Shown here piece by piece: positions 1 through 7,781 of a DNA stretch of 64,000 nucleotides. This DNA is from Opitutaceae bacterium (lineage in GTDB: Bacteria > Verrucomicrobiota > Verrucomicrobiia > Opitutales > Opitutaceae). The DNA is taken from the NCBI GenBank assembly GCA_016794625.1, contig JAEUGY010000054.1, positions 1 through 64,000 on the forward strand. Reading direction: 5' to 3'. The position numbers and the translations under genes were made by a program. The notes below the pieces were generated by a model. It made no database searches. It had not been told where the DNA came from and saw nothing but the letters and a program-made list of their open reading frames with translations. The stretch's first letter is position 1, and every line of letters begins with the position of its first letter.

Positions 1-8
1 ACTTAAAG

Positions 9-85
9 TGGCGCAGCCGTAGGGAGTCGAACCCCAAACCTTCTGATCCGTAGTCAGATGCTCTATCCAATTGAGCTACGGCTGC
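9..85 (-). tRNA. tRNA-Arg (anticodon ACG)
   Basis: On the minus strand the acceptor stem GCAGCCG (79-85) pairs with CGGCTGC (13-19). The anticodon stem TCTGA/TCAGA encloses the loop CTACGGA, giving anticodon ACG. The T-arm carries GGTTCGACTCC. The 3' CCA is encoded at 9-11. ACG is normally deaminated to ICG and reads CGU, CGC and CGA. The cloverleaf is complete with no intron. Confidence 0.97.
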
Positions 86-179
86 GTAGCGGGAGGGGAA
101 AGAAGGAAGCTCCCAACAGGAAGTGCAAGCGCTTTTTTTGAGGGGGAAAGCCCCGATCCTGCACCCGGCGCTAAAAATC

Positions 180-1103
180 TCATGCGACGCAGCTACGCAA
201 GCCGAGTGACTCGGCCACACTTTCGCAAAGTCCGGTGAAGGTCTCCTCGGCCAAGGCAAGGCGGCGGCCCTTCAGGTGGGCTACCCCCCAAGTGCGCTTT
301 AGGCGCCGGGCGCCGATCGGAAAGGCCACCAACGAGGCCTCGGCGAGTTCACGCTGTGCAATCCACGGGGCGAGGATCCCAGTCCCCAATCCAATCTTAA
401 CCAGTTCCTTGATCGCTTCCATGCTGCCCAGCTCCATCACATGGTGCAGCAAGATCCCGTCGCGCTGGAAGTAGTCTATGACCATGCGGAACGTATAACT
501 GTTCTTGTTATACAGAATGAACGTTTCGTCCGCGATCTCATCACGTGAGACCCTACCTCGCTGCGCCCAGGTGTGAGTGGGCGGCACCAGGAGCTTGAGT
601 TCATCTTCAAAAAGCCGCCTAAAGGCGACCCCATCGTCCTCAAACGGCTCCAGCATGAGAGCCAGATCAACGTGATTGCTGTGCAAAAGTTCGACCATTT
701 TGGGTCCGTCGCCCGGCTCAATCCGAATCACGCACTTGGGAAAACTCTGTTTGAACTCCCGCAACACCGTGGGCAACAGGTAGTGACAAGCCGTCGGACT
801 TGCGCCCACCCGGAGTCTGCTATGACCCCAATTCTGAAGATCGCTTAGTCCCGTACGCGCATCCCTCATTTCCCGGAGGATGCGCTCCGCATGACGGAGC
901 AACTGTTCGCCCGCCTGCGTGAGAAACACCTTTTTTCCAACGCGTTCGAAAAGCCGGGTCGAAACCTCCTCCTCCAGCGCCTTGATCGCGTGGCTGACCG
1001 CGGACTGGGTGAGAAACAGCTCCTTGGCGGTCAGCGTGAAGCTCCCGCGGCGGGCCAGGGTGGCGAAGGCCAGCAATTGCCGACTGTCGAGTGTGGGCTT
1101 CAT
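180..1103 (-). CDS. LysR-type transcriptional regulator, probable regulator of the nitrate assimilation genes
   Basis: This 307-residue protein has the normal LysR length. An N-terminal winged helix-turn-helix (about residues 5-65) contains the typical AxxLxxTQSAVSHAIKxLE pattern, and an effector-binding domain runs from about 90 to 295. It is transcribed away from the nitrate genes that begin at 1199, the usual layout for a LysR activator of its neighbour. The 95-bp gap contains an imperfect palindrome (1131-1149) that fits a LysR site. The effector cannot be read from sequence. Nitrate, nitrite or a nitrogen-status metabolite is an inference from context, and CysB/Cbl-like sensing is an alternative. 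Confidence 0.9.
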   Translation of the reverse strand: MKPTLDSRQLLAFATLARRGSFTLTAKELFLTQSAVSHAIKALEEEVSTRLFERVGKKVFLTQAGEQLLRHAERILREMRDARTGLSDLQNWGHSRLRVGASPTACHYLLPTVLREFKQSFPKCVIRIEPGDGPKMVELLHSNHVDLALMLEPFEDDGVAFRRLFEDELKLLVPPTHTWAQRGRVSRDEIADETFILYNKNSYTFRMVIDYFQRDGILLHHVMELGSMEAIKELVKIGLGTGILAPWIAQRELAEASLVAFPIGARRLKRTWGVAHLKGRRLALAEETFTGLCESVAESLGLRSCVA

Positions 1104-1130
1104 ACATGAATCAGGCTCATCATTATCATT

Positions 1131-1149
1131 AAATGTTTGAAAAGCATTT
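1131..1149. promoter_or_regulatory. candidate LysR operator in the divergent promoter
   Basis: The 19-bp imperfect palindrome AAATGTTTGAAAAGCATTT has arms AAATG/CATTT and inner TT/AA, in an AT-rich patch between two divergent genes. It starts 28 bp upstream of the LysR start codon and ends 49 bp before the first nitrate gene. This suits joint autoregulation and activation. There is no experimental support. Confidence 0.45.
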
Positions 1150-1198
1150 ATCGCGCCACCGTGCCTGATGGCACTGCGACGGCTATGAGGAGGGGCAC

Positions 1199-2299
1199 AT
1201 GCGGACCGCTACTCTCCCGAGCAAAATCGTCCAGTCCGGAACGCCGGTTGCGCTCCGGCTCGGGTTCATCGCCCTGAACGACGCTGCGCCACTGATTGTT
1301 GCGCAGGAACAGGGCCTCTTTCGCCGCGAAGGTGTAAGGGTTGAGCTGCGACGAGAAGTCGGCTGGGCCACCATCCGCGACAAGATCGTCTCCGGAGAGC
1401 TCGACGGCGCCCATGCCTTGGGTGCCATGGTCCTGGGTACTACACTCGGCCTCAATTGTCGCCCCACTCCGTGCCTTACGGCCTTCGTTCTCAACCTTAA
1501 TGGCAACGGCATCACGCTCTCCGAGGGGCTCTGGAATTCGGGCGTCAGGGACGCCATCACCCTGCGCGAGGAGATCGTCCGGGCCCGTCCGGGTCGCGTC
1601 TATGTGCTGGGCGTGGTGTATCCCCATTCCTCCCACCGTATTCACTTGATCGAGTGGTTGCGGGCAGCGGGCATCCATCCCGACCGCGATGTACGCATCG
1701 TCGTCGTTCCCCCACCCCAGCTCTTTCGCAACCTCGCCGCTGGAACGATCGACGGCTACTGTGCCGGCGACCCTTGGAACTCGCTCGCGGTCCGCGAGAA
1801 GCTCGGCTGGACGGTCGCCACCAGCCATGACCTCAGCCCCGGGCATCCGGAGAAAGTGCTTATGGTCCGTTCGGTATTCGCCGAGCAGCGTCATCCGGAA
1901 CACCTCGCACTGCTGCGGGCCTTGCATGAGGCCGCCCGTCTCTGCGACGAACCGACGTTTCGACCGGAGCTGGCCCGCCTGCTCGCACGTCGCGAGTACC
2001 TCAATGTGCCCGAACGCGTGATCGCCGCTGGACTGGTCGGTCCCTACCTCCACGGGCACGGCCGCTCATCGGATGCGACGGACTTTATCCTTTTCCACCG
2101 CCAGAACGCCAACGACCCCACGTCCGCCCGGGCCCGCTGGTTGCTCGATGACTTCTCCCGCGCGGGCCTTGTCCCTGGCGGAGTTGGCTCCCTTCCCTCC
2201 GATCTGGGGAGCCGGATCTTTCGATCGGATCTCTTTCACCAAGCCCTTCAACGCCACACCAGCACCCACCATGATGAAGTCCACGCCTCGCTCGTCTGA
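1199..2299 (+). CDS. NrtA/CmpA-family nitrate-binding protein without signal peptide (NasS-like sensor candidate)
   Basis: This 366-residue protein is a paralogue of the exported NrtA encoded just downstream. They share GFIAL, a GW/NWAxIRD element, the PPPQ motif and CxGDPWN/CxGEPWN. It has no signal peptide or lipobox: the N-terminus is polar and the binding fold starts within about 20 residues. It should therefore be cytosolic. Cytosolic NrtA-type proteins such as NasS sense nitrate or nitrite and act with the ANTAR protein NasT, but no ANTAR gene lies in this window. The start has a strong AGGAGG (1188-1193) five bases before ATG, the best ribosome-binding site seen here. It overlaps the next gene by 29 bp, suggesting coupling. 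An ABC role with another anchor is the alternative. Confidence 0.8.
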   Translation: MRTATLPSKIVQSGTPVALRLGFIALNDAAPLIVAQEQGLFRREGVRVELRREVGWATIRDKIVSGELDGAHALGAMVLGTTLGLNCRPTPCLTAFVLNLNGNGITLSEGLWNSGVRDAITLREEIVRARPGRVYVLGVVYPHSSHRIHLIEWLRAAGIHPDRDVRIVVVPPPQLFRNLAAGTIDGYCAGDPWNSLAVREKLGWTVATSHDLSPGHPEKVLMVRSVFAEQRHPEHLALLRALHEAARLCDEPTFRPELARLLARREYLNVPERVIAAGLVGPYLHGHGRSSDATDFILFHRQNANDPTSARARWLLDDFSRAGLVPGGVGSLPSDLGSRIFRSDLFHQALQRHTSTHHDEVHASLV

Positions 2300-3563
2300 T
2301 CACGACTCACGCCCGCTCAATCGTCGCGCCTTTATCTCCCGCGGCACCCGCGCACTCGGAGCCACCGCTCTGCTCTCGCATCTACCGAGGAGCTGGGCGG
2401 CGCCCGACCTGGGCTCTGACGCCCCGGAGTCGCCCAACGTCGCCTTCGGCTTCATCGCCCTGACCGACTGCTCTCCCATCGTCATCGCGCACGAGAAGGG
2501 GTTCTTCAAAAAGTATGGCATCAATTCGGTGATCAAGAAGGGCGCCAATTGGGCCGCCATCCGCGACATGCTTTCGACCGGAGAAACGCAGGCCACTCAC
2601 ATGCTGTTTGGCATGCCGCTGGCGTCCACCATGGGTCTCGCCGGCGCGCCGAAAAAGCCGATGGTGATCCCCTGGCTGCTGAATCGAAACGGTCAGGCCA
2701 TCACTCTGAAAAGCGAGCTCAAGGGCAAAGTCGGCGCTGATCCCAAGGCGCTCATGCCCTACGTACAAAAAGCAAAGAGCCTGGGCGAACCGCTGACGTT
2801 CGCCATGACTTATCCCCCGGGCACGCATGCCATGTGGATGCGCTATTACCTCGGTGCGGGCGGCATTCATCCCGACAAGGACGTCAATCTGATCACCATA
2901 CCGCCGCCGCAGATGGTGGCGAACATGAAGATAGGAAAGATGGACGGTTTCTGTGTGGGCGAACCATGGAACGCGCGGGCTATCGCTGACAACATCGGCT
3001 TCACGTCCGTCACCACCCAGGACCTGTGGCGCGATCACCCGGAAAAAGTCTGCGCCTTCACCGAAGAGTTCGCGACCCGCAATCCCAAGACCGTTAAGGC
3101 GGTGCTCAAGGCGCTGCACGATGCCTCGGTCTGGCTCGACGACCTCGGCAATCGTCCCGAACAGTGCGAAATCGTCTCTCGCGCCAACTACATTGCCTGT
3201 CCGAAGGAGATTCTACTCGGGCGCCTGCTCGGCCGGCTCGACTACGGAGACGGACGCATGATGACCGACGATCACCCGATGCACTTTTCCCAGCGCAACT
3301 GCAACTATCCCCAGGACAAGTATGCCCTCTGGTGGCTTTCGCAGTTTCGCCGCTGGGGCATGGTCTCGGGCACGCCGGACTACTCCGGAATCACGCGAAA
3401 GGTGTTGCGCGCGGATCTGTACACTGAAGCCATGAAGGAGATCGGATACAGTCACGGCGGGGCGGACGCCTCTCCCTTCAGTCTATTCGACGGTGTGTCG
3501 TTCGACCCGACGAAACCGGAGGAGTACGCCACCGGGGCGGCGGTGAAGTCGCTGAAAGCTTAA
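2271..3563 (+). CDS. nrtA: nitrate/nitrite ABC transporter substrate-binding protein, Tat-exported
   Basis: This is the periplasmic nitrate receptor of an NrtABCD-type importer, about 430 residues. A twin-arginine signal is clear: RR at residues 18-19 in the context LNRRAFISRG, then a hydrophobic stretch and a likely cleavage after SWAA near 44. The binding fold follows, with GFIALTDCSP, NWAAIRD, IPPPQM and CVGEPWN. I chose ATG at 2271 because it gives a complete Tat signal and a normal length. The open frame continues further upstream into the previous gene. There is no Shine-Dalgarno, which fits translational coupling to the overlapping upstream gene. The permease follows 16 bp downstream. 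Confidence 0.93.
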   Translation: MMKSTPRSSDHDSRPLNRRAFISRGTRALGATALLSHLPRSWAAPDLGSDAPESPNVAFGFIALTDCSPIVIAHEKGFFKKYGINSVIKKGANWAAIRDMLSTGETQATHMLFGMPLASTMGLAGAPKKPMVIPWLLNRNGQAITLKSELKGKVGADPKALMPYVQKAKSLGEPLTFAMTYPPGTHAMWMRYYLGAGGIHPDKDVNLITIPPPQMVANMKIGKMDGFCVGEPWNARAIADNIGFTSVTTQDLWRDHPEKVCAFTEEFATRNPKTVKAVLKALHDASVWLDDLGNRPEQCEIVSRANYIACPKEILLGRLLGRLDYGDGRMMTDDHPMHFSQRNCNYPQDKYALWWLSQFRRWGMVSGTPDYSGITRKVLRADLYTEAMKEIGYSHGGADASPFSLFDGVSFDPTKPEEYATGAAVKSLKA

Positions 3564-3579
3564 CCTCCGAACCGAAGTT

Positions 3580-4374
3580 ATGAACCAAAGATTCAGCACG
3601 TTCCTCGGTACCGCCGGTTACGCCCTGGTCGGATTTGCCTGCTTCATCCTCTTCTGGATGTTCCTCAGCACGATCGCCGAGACACTTCCTTCGCCCACCG
3701 CCACGTGGGAGGTGGCCCGACCTTACGTGCTGGAGCCGTTCGCCAAACGCGGAGAGCAGGACCAAGGCATCCTGCGGCTCGCCGGATACTCGCTTTCACT
3801 CGTGGCTCAAGGCTACTTCCTTGCGCTCGCTATCGGCACTCCCATCGGATTCTGCCTCGGGCTGTCCCGAACCTTCACGCGCATCTTTGACCCGATCATT
3901 CAGGTACTCCGCCCGGTCTCACCGCTGGCCTGGCTGCCCTTGGGCATCGCGCTCTTCTACAACGCCGGCAAGGAGGCCCTGGAATACGGCGCTCTCTTCA
4001 CTATCGCCATCTGCGCGATGTGGCCGACGGTGTTGAACACAGCGGTCGGAGTGCGCGCAATCCCCCAGGACTTTCTCAACGTCGGTCGTGTGTTGAAACT
4101 CTCCCGGACCAAAATGCTCTTCAAGATCATGGTCCCCGCCACCCTACCCTATATGTTCACCGGATTCCGGCTATCCCTGGGCATCGCCTGGCTGGTCATC
4201 GTCGCAGCCGAGATGCTGACCGGGAAAACCGGTGTCGGCGCGTTTCTCTGGAACGAGTATAACAACTCCAACTACGGAAACATCATTTTCTCGATCCTGA
4301 CGATCGGCGTCATCGGTTTTGTGCTCGACCGCCTGATGTCGCTCGTCGAGTCGCGCTTCAAGTCGATCAGCTGA
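3580..4374 (+). CDS. nrtB: nitrate ABC transporter permease
   Basis: This 264-residue BPD_transp_1 permease is of the NrtB/SsuC/TauC type. It starts with a membrane segment (about 10-30) and carries the EAA-like coupling loop near FLNVGRVLKLSRTKMLFKI (about residues 165-185). That is followed by VPATLPYMFTGFRLSLGIAW, where the ATPases would dock. About six membrane helices are expected. It sits between the binding protein and two ATPase genes, 12 bp before the first. The family assignment is secure. Nitrate as substrate rests on the neighbouring NrtA and the reductases. Confidence 0.93.
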   Translation: MNQRFSTFLGTAGYALVGFACFILFWMFLSTIAETLPSPTATWEVARPYVLEPFAKRGEQDQGILRLAGYSLSLVAQGYFLALAIGTPIGFCLGLSRTFTRIFDPIIQVLRPVSPLAWLPLGIALFYNAGKEALEYGALFTIAICAMWPTVLNTAVGVRAIPQDFLNVGRVLKLSRTKMLFKIMVPATLPYMFTGFRLSLGIAWLVIVAAEMLTGKTGVGAFLWNEYNNSNYGNIIFSILTIGVIGFVLDRLMSLVESRFKSIS

Positions 4375-4386
4375 TTCCTCCCCCTC

Positions 4387-5277
4387 ATGTCGTATCTCGA
4401 GATCAGAAGTGTAAGCAAGAGTCATGGGGCGCACTGCGTGCTCCGGGACGTCAACCTGTCCATTGAAAAGGGCGAGTTCGTGGCCATTGTTGGTTATTCC
4501 GGCCAGGGCAAGACGACCTTGATGTCGCTCATCGCCGGACTCCTGATGCCCGACTCGGGCGAGGTGCTGCTGGAGGGCCGCAGGATCACGGGCCCGGGAC
4601 CCGATCGAGGCATCGTTTTCCAGAACTACTCCCTGCTTCCCTGGCTGACGGTCGCGGAGAACATTGCTCTGGCAGTGGACCAGGTCTTCCCGGATTGGAC
4701 GCCGATCCAGCGACGTGACCACGTGGACCGCCACGTCGCCATGGTCAAACTGGCACACGCACGCGATCGGCTGCCGAAGCAGCTTTCCGGTGGAATGCGG
4801 CAACGCGTGTCCGTGGCCCGCACCTTGGCGATCAATCCGAGCGTCCTGCTCCTTGATGAACCGCTTTCGGCGTTGGATGCACTTACGCGCGGTACGCTGC
4901 AGGATGAAATTGCACAGATCTGGGCGGAGAATCAGAAGACGGTCGTTCTCATCACCAATGATGTCGACGAGGGACTGCTCCTCGCCGACCGGATTATTCC
5001 ACTCACACTGGGTCCAGGTGCAAACCTTGGCGCCCCGATCACCGTGGATCTGCCGCGTCCGCGGGATCGCAAGGCGCTGAACCACGAACCGGAATTCAAG
5101 CGTCTCCGCGCTCACGTCACCCAACAGCTTCTGGGTTACAGCCAGGCCCGCCGTAACACGGTGTCCAGAAAACTCATCCTGCCGGAGATTCTCCCCGAAG
5201 ACCTCGAACTTCCCCGTGTTCATCGTCCGCCGCGGCGTCCGAACGAGGAAAAACGTGAGGTCGTCGTCCGAGGCTGA
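4387..5277 (+). CDS. nrtC: nitrate ABC transporter ATP-binding protein, first of two, with Asn in the switch loop
   Basis: This 296-residue ABC ATPase has Walker A GYSGQGKT (about 37-44), a Q-loop in [10 protein letters not shown], the signature LSGGMRQRV, and Walker [13 protein letters not shown]. The switch position reads LITNDVDEG: the usual His is Asn191, so one of the two ATP sites may be degenerate if it pairs with the second ATPase. The C-terminal tail of about 60 residues is basic and is not the NrtA-like domain of cyanobacterial NrtC. The start codon follows a CT-rich leader with no Shine-Dalgarno. The second ATPase gene begins 23 bp downstream, consistent with a heterodimer. The C versus D naming is arbitrary. 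Confidence 0.88.
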   Translation: MSYLEIRSVSKSHGAHCVLRDVNLSIEKGEFVAIVGYSGQGKTTLMSLIAGLLMPDSGEVLLEGRRITGPGPDRGIVFQNYSLLPWLTVAENIALAVDQVFPDWTPIQRRDHVDRHVAMVKLAHARDRLPKQLSGGMRQRVSVARTLAINPSVLLLDEPLSALDALTRGTLQDEIAQIWAENQKTVVLITNDVDEGLLLADRIIPLTLGPGANLGAPITVDLPRPRDRKALNHEPEFKRLRAHVTQQLLGYSQARRNTVSRKLILPEILPEDLELPRVHRPPRRPNEEKREVVVRG

Positions 5278-5300
5278 AGTACAACCCCATCCCTGCTCCC

Positions 5301-6200
5301 ATGAGTCACTTTCTCGAACTTTCCCGTCTGTACAAGTCCTTCGCTTCCGCCAAGGGACCGCTCACGGTGGTCAAGGACTTCACGCTCTCCGTGAGCAAGG
5401 GAGAATTCATCACGGTGATCGGGCACTCCGGCTGCGGCAAATCCACGGTGCTCTCGATGATCGCTGGTCTAACCGATGTCTCCGCCGGTGGAATCATCCT
5501 CGCGGGCAAGGAGGTCACAGGCGCTGGTCCGGATCGAGGCGTGGTTTTTCAGTCGCCATGCCTGCTTCCCTGGCTGACCGCCCTCGAGAATGTCCTGCTC
5601 GGCGTCGACCAGGTTTACTACACCGCCACGGTCCGCGAACGCCGTCAGATCGCCGAATACTACCTCGCACTGGTCGGGCTCGCCGACTCCATGGAGAGGC
5701 GTCCAGCGGAACTCTCGCAGGGCATGCGCCAACGCTGCGGCATTGCCCGGGCGTTCGCGCTGCAGCCCAAGATGCTGCTTCTGGACGAACCGTTCGGCAT
5801 GCTGGACTCCCTCACACGTTATGAGTTGCAGGAGGTGCTGCTGGATTTGTGGCAGCGCGATCAAAAGACCGCGCTCATGGTGACCCACGACGTGGACGAG
5901 GCACTCTTCCTCTCGGACCGGATCATCATGATGACGGACGGCCCGGAGGCGACGGTGGGCGACATCCTCAAGGTTGACTTTCCCCGCCCACGCTCCCGCC
6001 AGCAGTTGCTGGAAGATCCGCGCTACTACGAGCTCCGTGCGCACCTCATCACCTTTCTGGAGGAACGCTCTCACCTCCGCCCCGCAAGCGCGCCGTCGGC
6101 TCCCCCGCCGACCTCGCCGCCCGCCCCAGCCACGGCGGCTCACCGTGCGCAACCTCCTACCCGGCTGCGGCGATTTTTCTCCGCCGCACTCACCCGCTGA
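5301..6200 (+). CDS. nrtD: nitrate ABC transporter ATP-binding protein, second of two
   Basis: This 299-residue ABC ATPase has a canonical Walker [10 protein letters not shown], Walker [14 protein letters not shown] and an intact switch His in [11 protein letters not shown]. The signature is LSQGMRQR, with Gln in place of the first Gly of LSGGM. A low-complexity Pro/Ala-rich tail follows the catalytic domain after about residue 255. With the preceding ATPase it should energise the NrtB channel on the cytoplasmic face. The porin gene begins 27 bp downstream, continuing the operon. Confidence 0.9.
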   Translation: MSHFLELSRLYKSFASAKGPLTVVKDFTLSVSKGEFITVIGHSGCGKSTVLSMIAGLTDVSAGGIILAGKEVTGAGPDRGVVFQSPCLLPWLTALENVLLGVDQVYYTATVRERRQIAEYYLALVGLADSMERRPAELSQGMRQRCGIARAFALQPKMLLLDEPFGMLDSLTRYELQEVLLDLWQRDQKTALMVTHDVDEALFLSDRIIMMTDGPEATVGDILKVDFPRPRSRQQLLEDPRYYELRAHLITFLEERSHLRPASAPSAPPPTSPPAPATAAHRAQPPTRLRRFFSAALTR

Positions 6201-6227
6201 TTCCGGCCGCTTTTCCGACCCACCACC

Positions 6228-7748
6228 ATGATGACCTTGCACTCACTCTTAACCGTTGCGCTCGGGCTGGCCCTGGGCTCTGCCCCGGCCCTGGCCCAAT
6301 ACGCCCCCCCTCCCCCGCCTCGTCCATTTCCGGGATTCATGAACGAGAATCTGCGTTCCCGGGATCCCTACCTCGCGGTCTGGGATGTCGGCGGCAGCTT
6401 CCGATTGCGTTACGAATCGAAACAGGGGGCCGGCTTTACTGACGCCGGGTCGAATTGGGACTTTTCGGACCGACCGCAGGATGACACCGAGAACGCCTAT
6501 CTTCTCTACCGGCTCATGCCGCGCGCCGGATTCACAGGCAAGTGGTTCGCCGCCACACTCGAGGGTCGCTCCAGCTATTCGTATGGAGATGAACGGTACG
6601 CGTCCGCCGCTCCAGGCCAGGGGCTGACGGAACGAGACGGCGCCCTCGATCTCCACCAGGCGTTCGTGATGGTCGGCAATCATAAAGAATTCCCCCTTTC
6701 GCTCAAAGTCGGTCGACAAGAGCTCGCCTACGGAGACCAGCGCCTGGTGGGGCACTTTCGCTGGAACAACAATGCACGTACGTTTGACGCCCTCAAGCTG
6801 CGCTATCAATCCGCTCCGTTTGGTGTCGACGTCTTCACGGGCGGCGTGGTGACCAACGACCATCGCAACGGCAATGCCGCCAACTTTCAGGACCTCTTCT
6901 CCGGAGCCTACTTCAACTTCCCCAGTCTGGCGAAAAACGAGATCGTCGAGAGTTATCTGTACGCCCGCAATGTTGCCCGCGGCATCGTCACGGACGACTG
7001 GTCGGGAGTGCCCGCGCCCTTCCGTTTCCCCGCGCCGCAGGACACCTATACGGCGGGCTTACGGATCCGGTCAAAGCCGCTCGCTTATGGCGCCTGGGAC
7101 TACGGGATTGAGGCGCTCTATCAGTTCGGCAACAAAACCGCCGTCTTCCCTGCCACGCCCGTGGCGGCGGCGCTGACGGCACCCCGCCTCGATCTCAAGG
7201 CCTACGCACTGGTACTTCAGGCGGGCTACACGTGGAGCGACCTCACATCACAGCCGCGATTCTCCCTCATCTACAGCTATGGTTCCGGAGACCGCAACCC
7301 CACGGATGGGAGCGTGGGCACCTTTCAGAACCTCTTTCCCACCAATCATCTTTTTTACGGCTACATGGATCTGAGCAGCCTGCAGAATCTTCACGATCTC
7401 AGACTCGCCTATACTCTGAAGCCACGGGCCAATGTAAGTGTAGCGTTTGAAGTGCACTTCCAGGCGCTCGCGACTTCGGACGATTTCTGGTACAATGTCG
7501 CCGGTGTTCCGCGCAACTTCGCCGGTGCGGCAGCGGGTTCCGGGCGTGGTTACCGCATCAATCCCACGTACAGCCGGGTTCTCGGGCAGGAGTTGGACGT
7601 GGTGGTGGGTTGGGCATTTGCCCCGTCCGGTCAGCTCGAAGTCGGGCTGAGCCACTATTTTCGGGGCGACTACATCAAAGAGTCGCTGTCCTCCGTCGGC
7701 TCAAAGGATGCGAACTACGCGTACGTGCAGACGAACTTCAACTTCTGA
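6228..7748 (+). CDS. outer-membrane alginate_exp-type porin, probable nitrate/nitrite channel
   Basis: This 506-residue protein has a signal peptide of about 23 residues (cleavage near ALA-Q), then a proline-rich linker. The rest is a beta-barrel pattern with alternating aromatic and polar strands, such as SFRLRYESK, LKVGRQELAYGDQRL and FDALKLRYQ. It ends in Phe (TNFNF), as outer-membrane barrels do. It resembles the alginate export/AlgE-like family, whose members are often generic porins. The position inside the nitrate operon suggests an outer-membrane entry route for nitrate or nitrite. That substrate is inferred from context only. Confidence 0.82.
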   Translation: MMTLHSLLTVALGLALGSAPALAQYAPPPPPRPFPGFMNENLRSRDPYLAVWDVGGSFRLRYESKQGAGFTDAGSNWDFSDRPQDDTENAYLLYRLMPRAGFTGKWFAATLEGRSSYSYGDERYASAAPGQGLTERDGALDLHQAFVMVGNHKEFPLSLKVGRQELAYGDQRLVGHFRWNNNARTFDALKLRYQSAPFGVDVFTGGVVTNDHRNGNAANFQDLFSGAYFNFPSLAKNEIVESYLYARNVARGIVTDDWSGVPAPFRFPAPQDTYTAGLRIRSKPLAYGAWDYGIEALYQFGNKTAVFPATPVAAALTAPRLDLKAYALVLQAGYTWSDLTSQPRFSLIYSYGSGDRNPTDGSVGTFQNLFPTNHLFYGYMDLSSLQNLHDLRLAYTLKPRANVSVAFEVHFQALATSDDFWYNVAGVPRNFAGAAAGSGRGYRINPTYSRVLGQELDVVVGWAFAPSGQLEVGLSHYFRGDYIKESLSSVGSKDANYAYVQTNFNF

Positions 7749-7781
7749 TCACAGAAGCATCAACGCCGCGACTTTAACACC

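Noticed and set aside
1..180. tRNA-Arg as an integration site for a mobile element
   Set aside because: No integrase, no direct repeat of the tRNA end and no foreign-looking genes were seen next to it within the window.
1161..1174. Leader hairpin GTGC-CTGATG-GCAC before the NasS-like gene, considered as an ANTAR/NasT target
   Set aside because: There is only one hairpin, the hexaloop lacks the expected A at position 1 and G at position 4, no terminator follows it, and no ANTAR gene is in the window.
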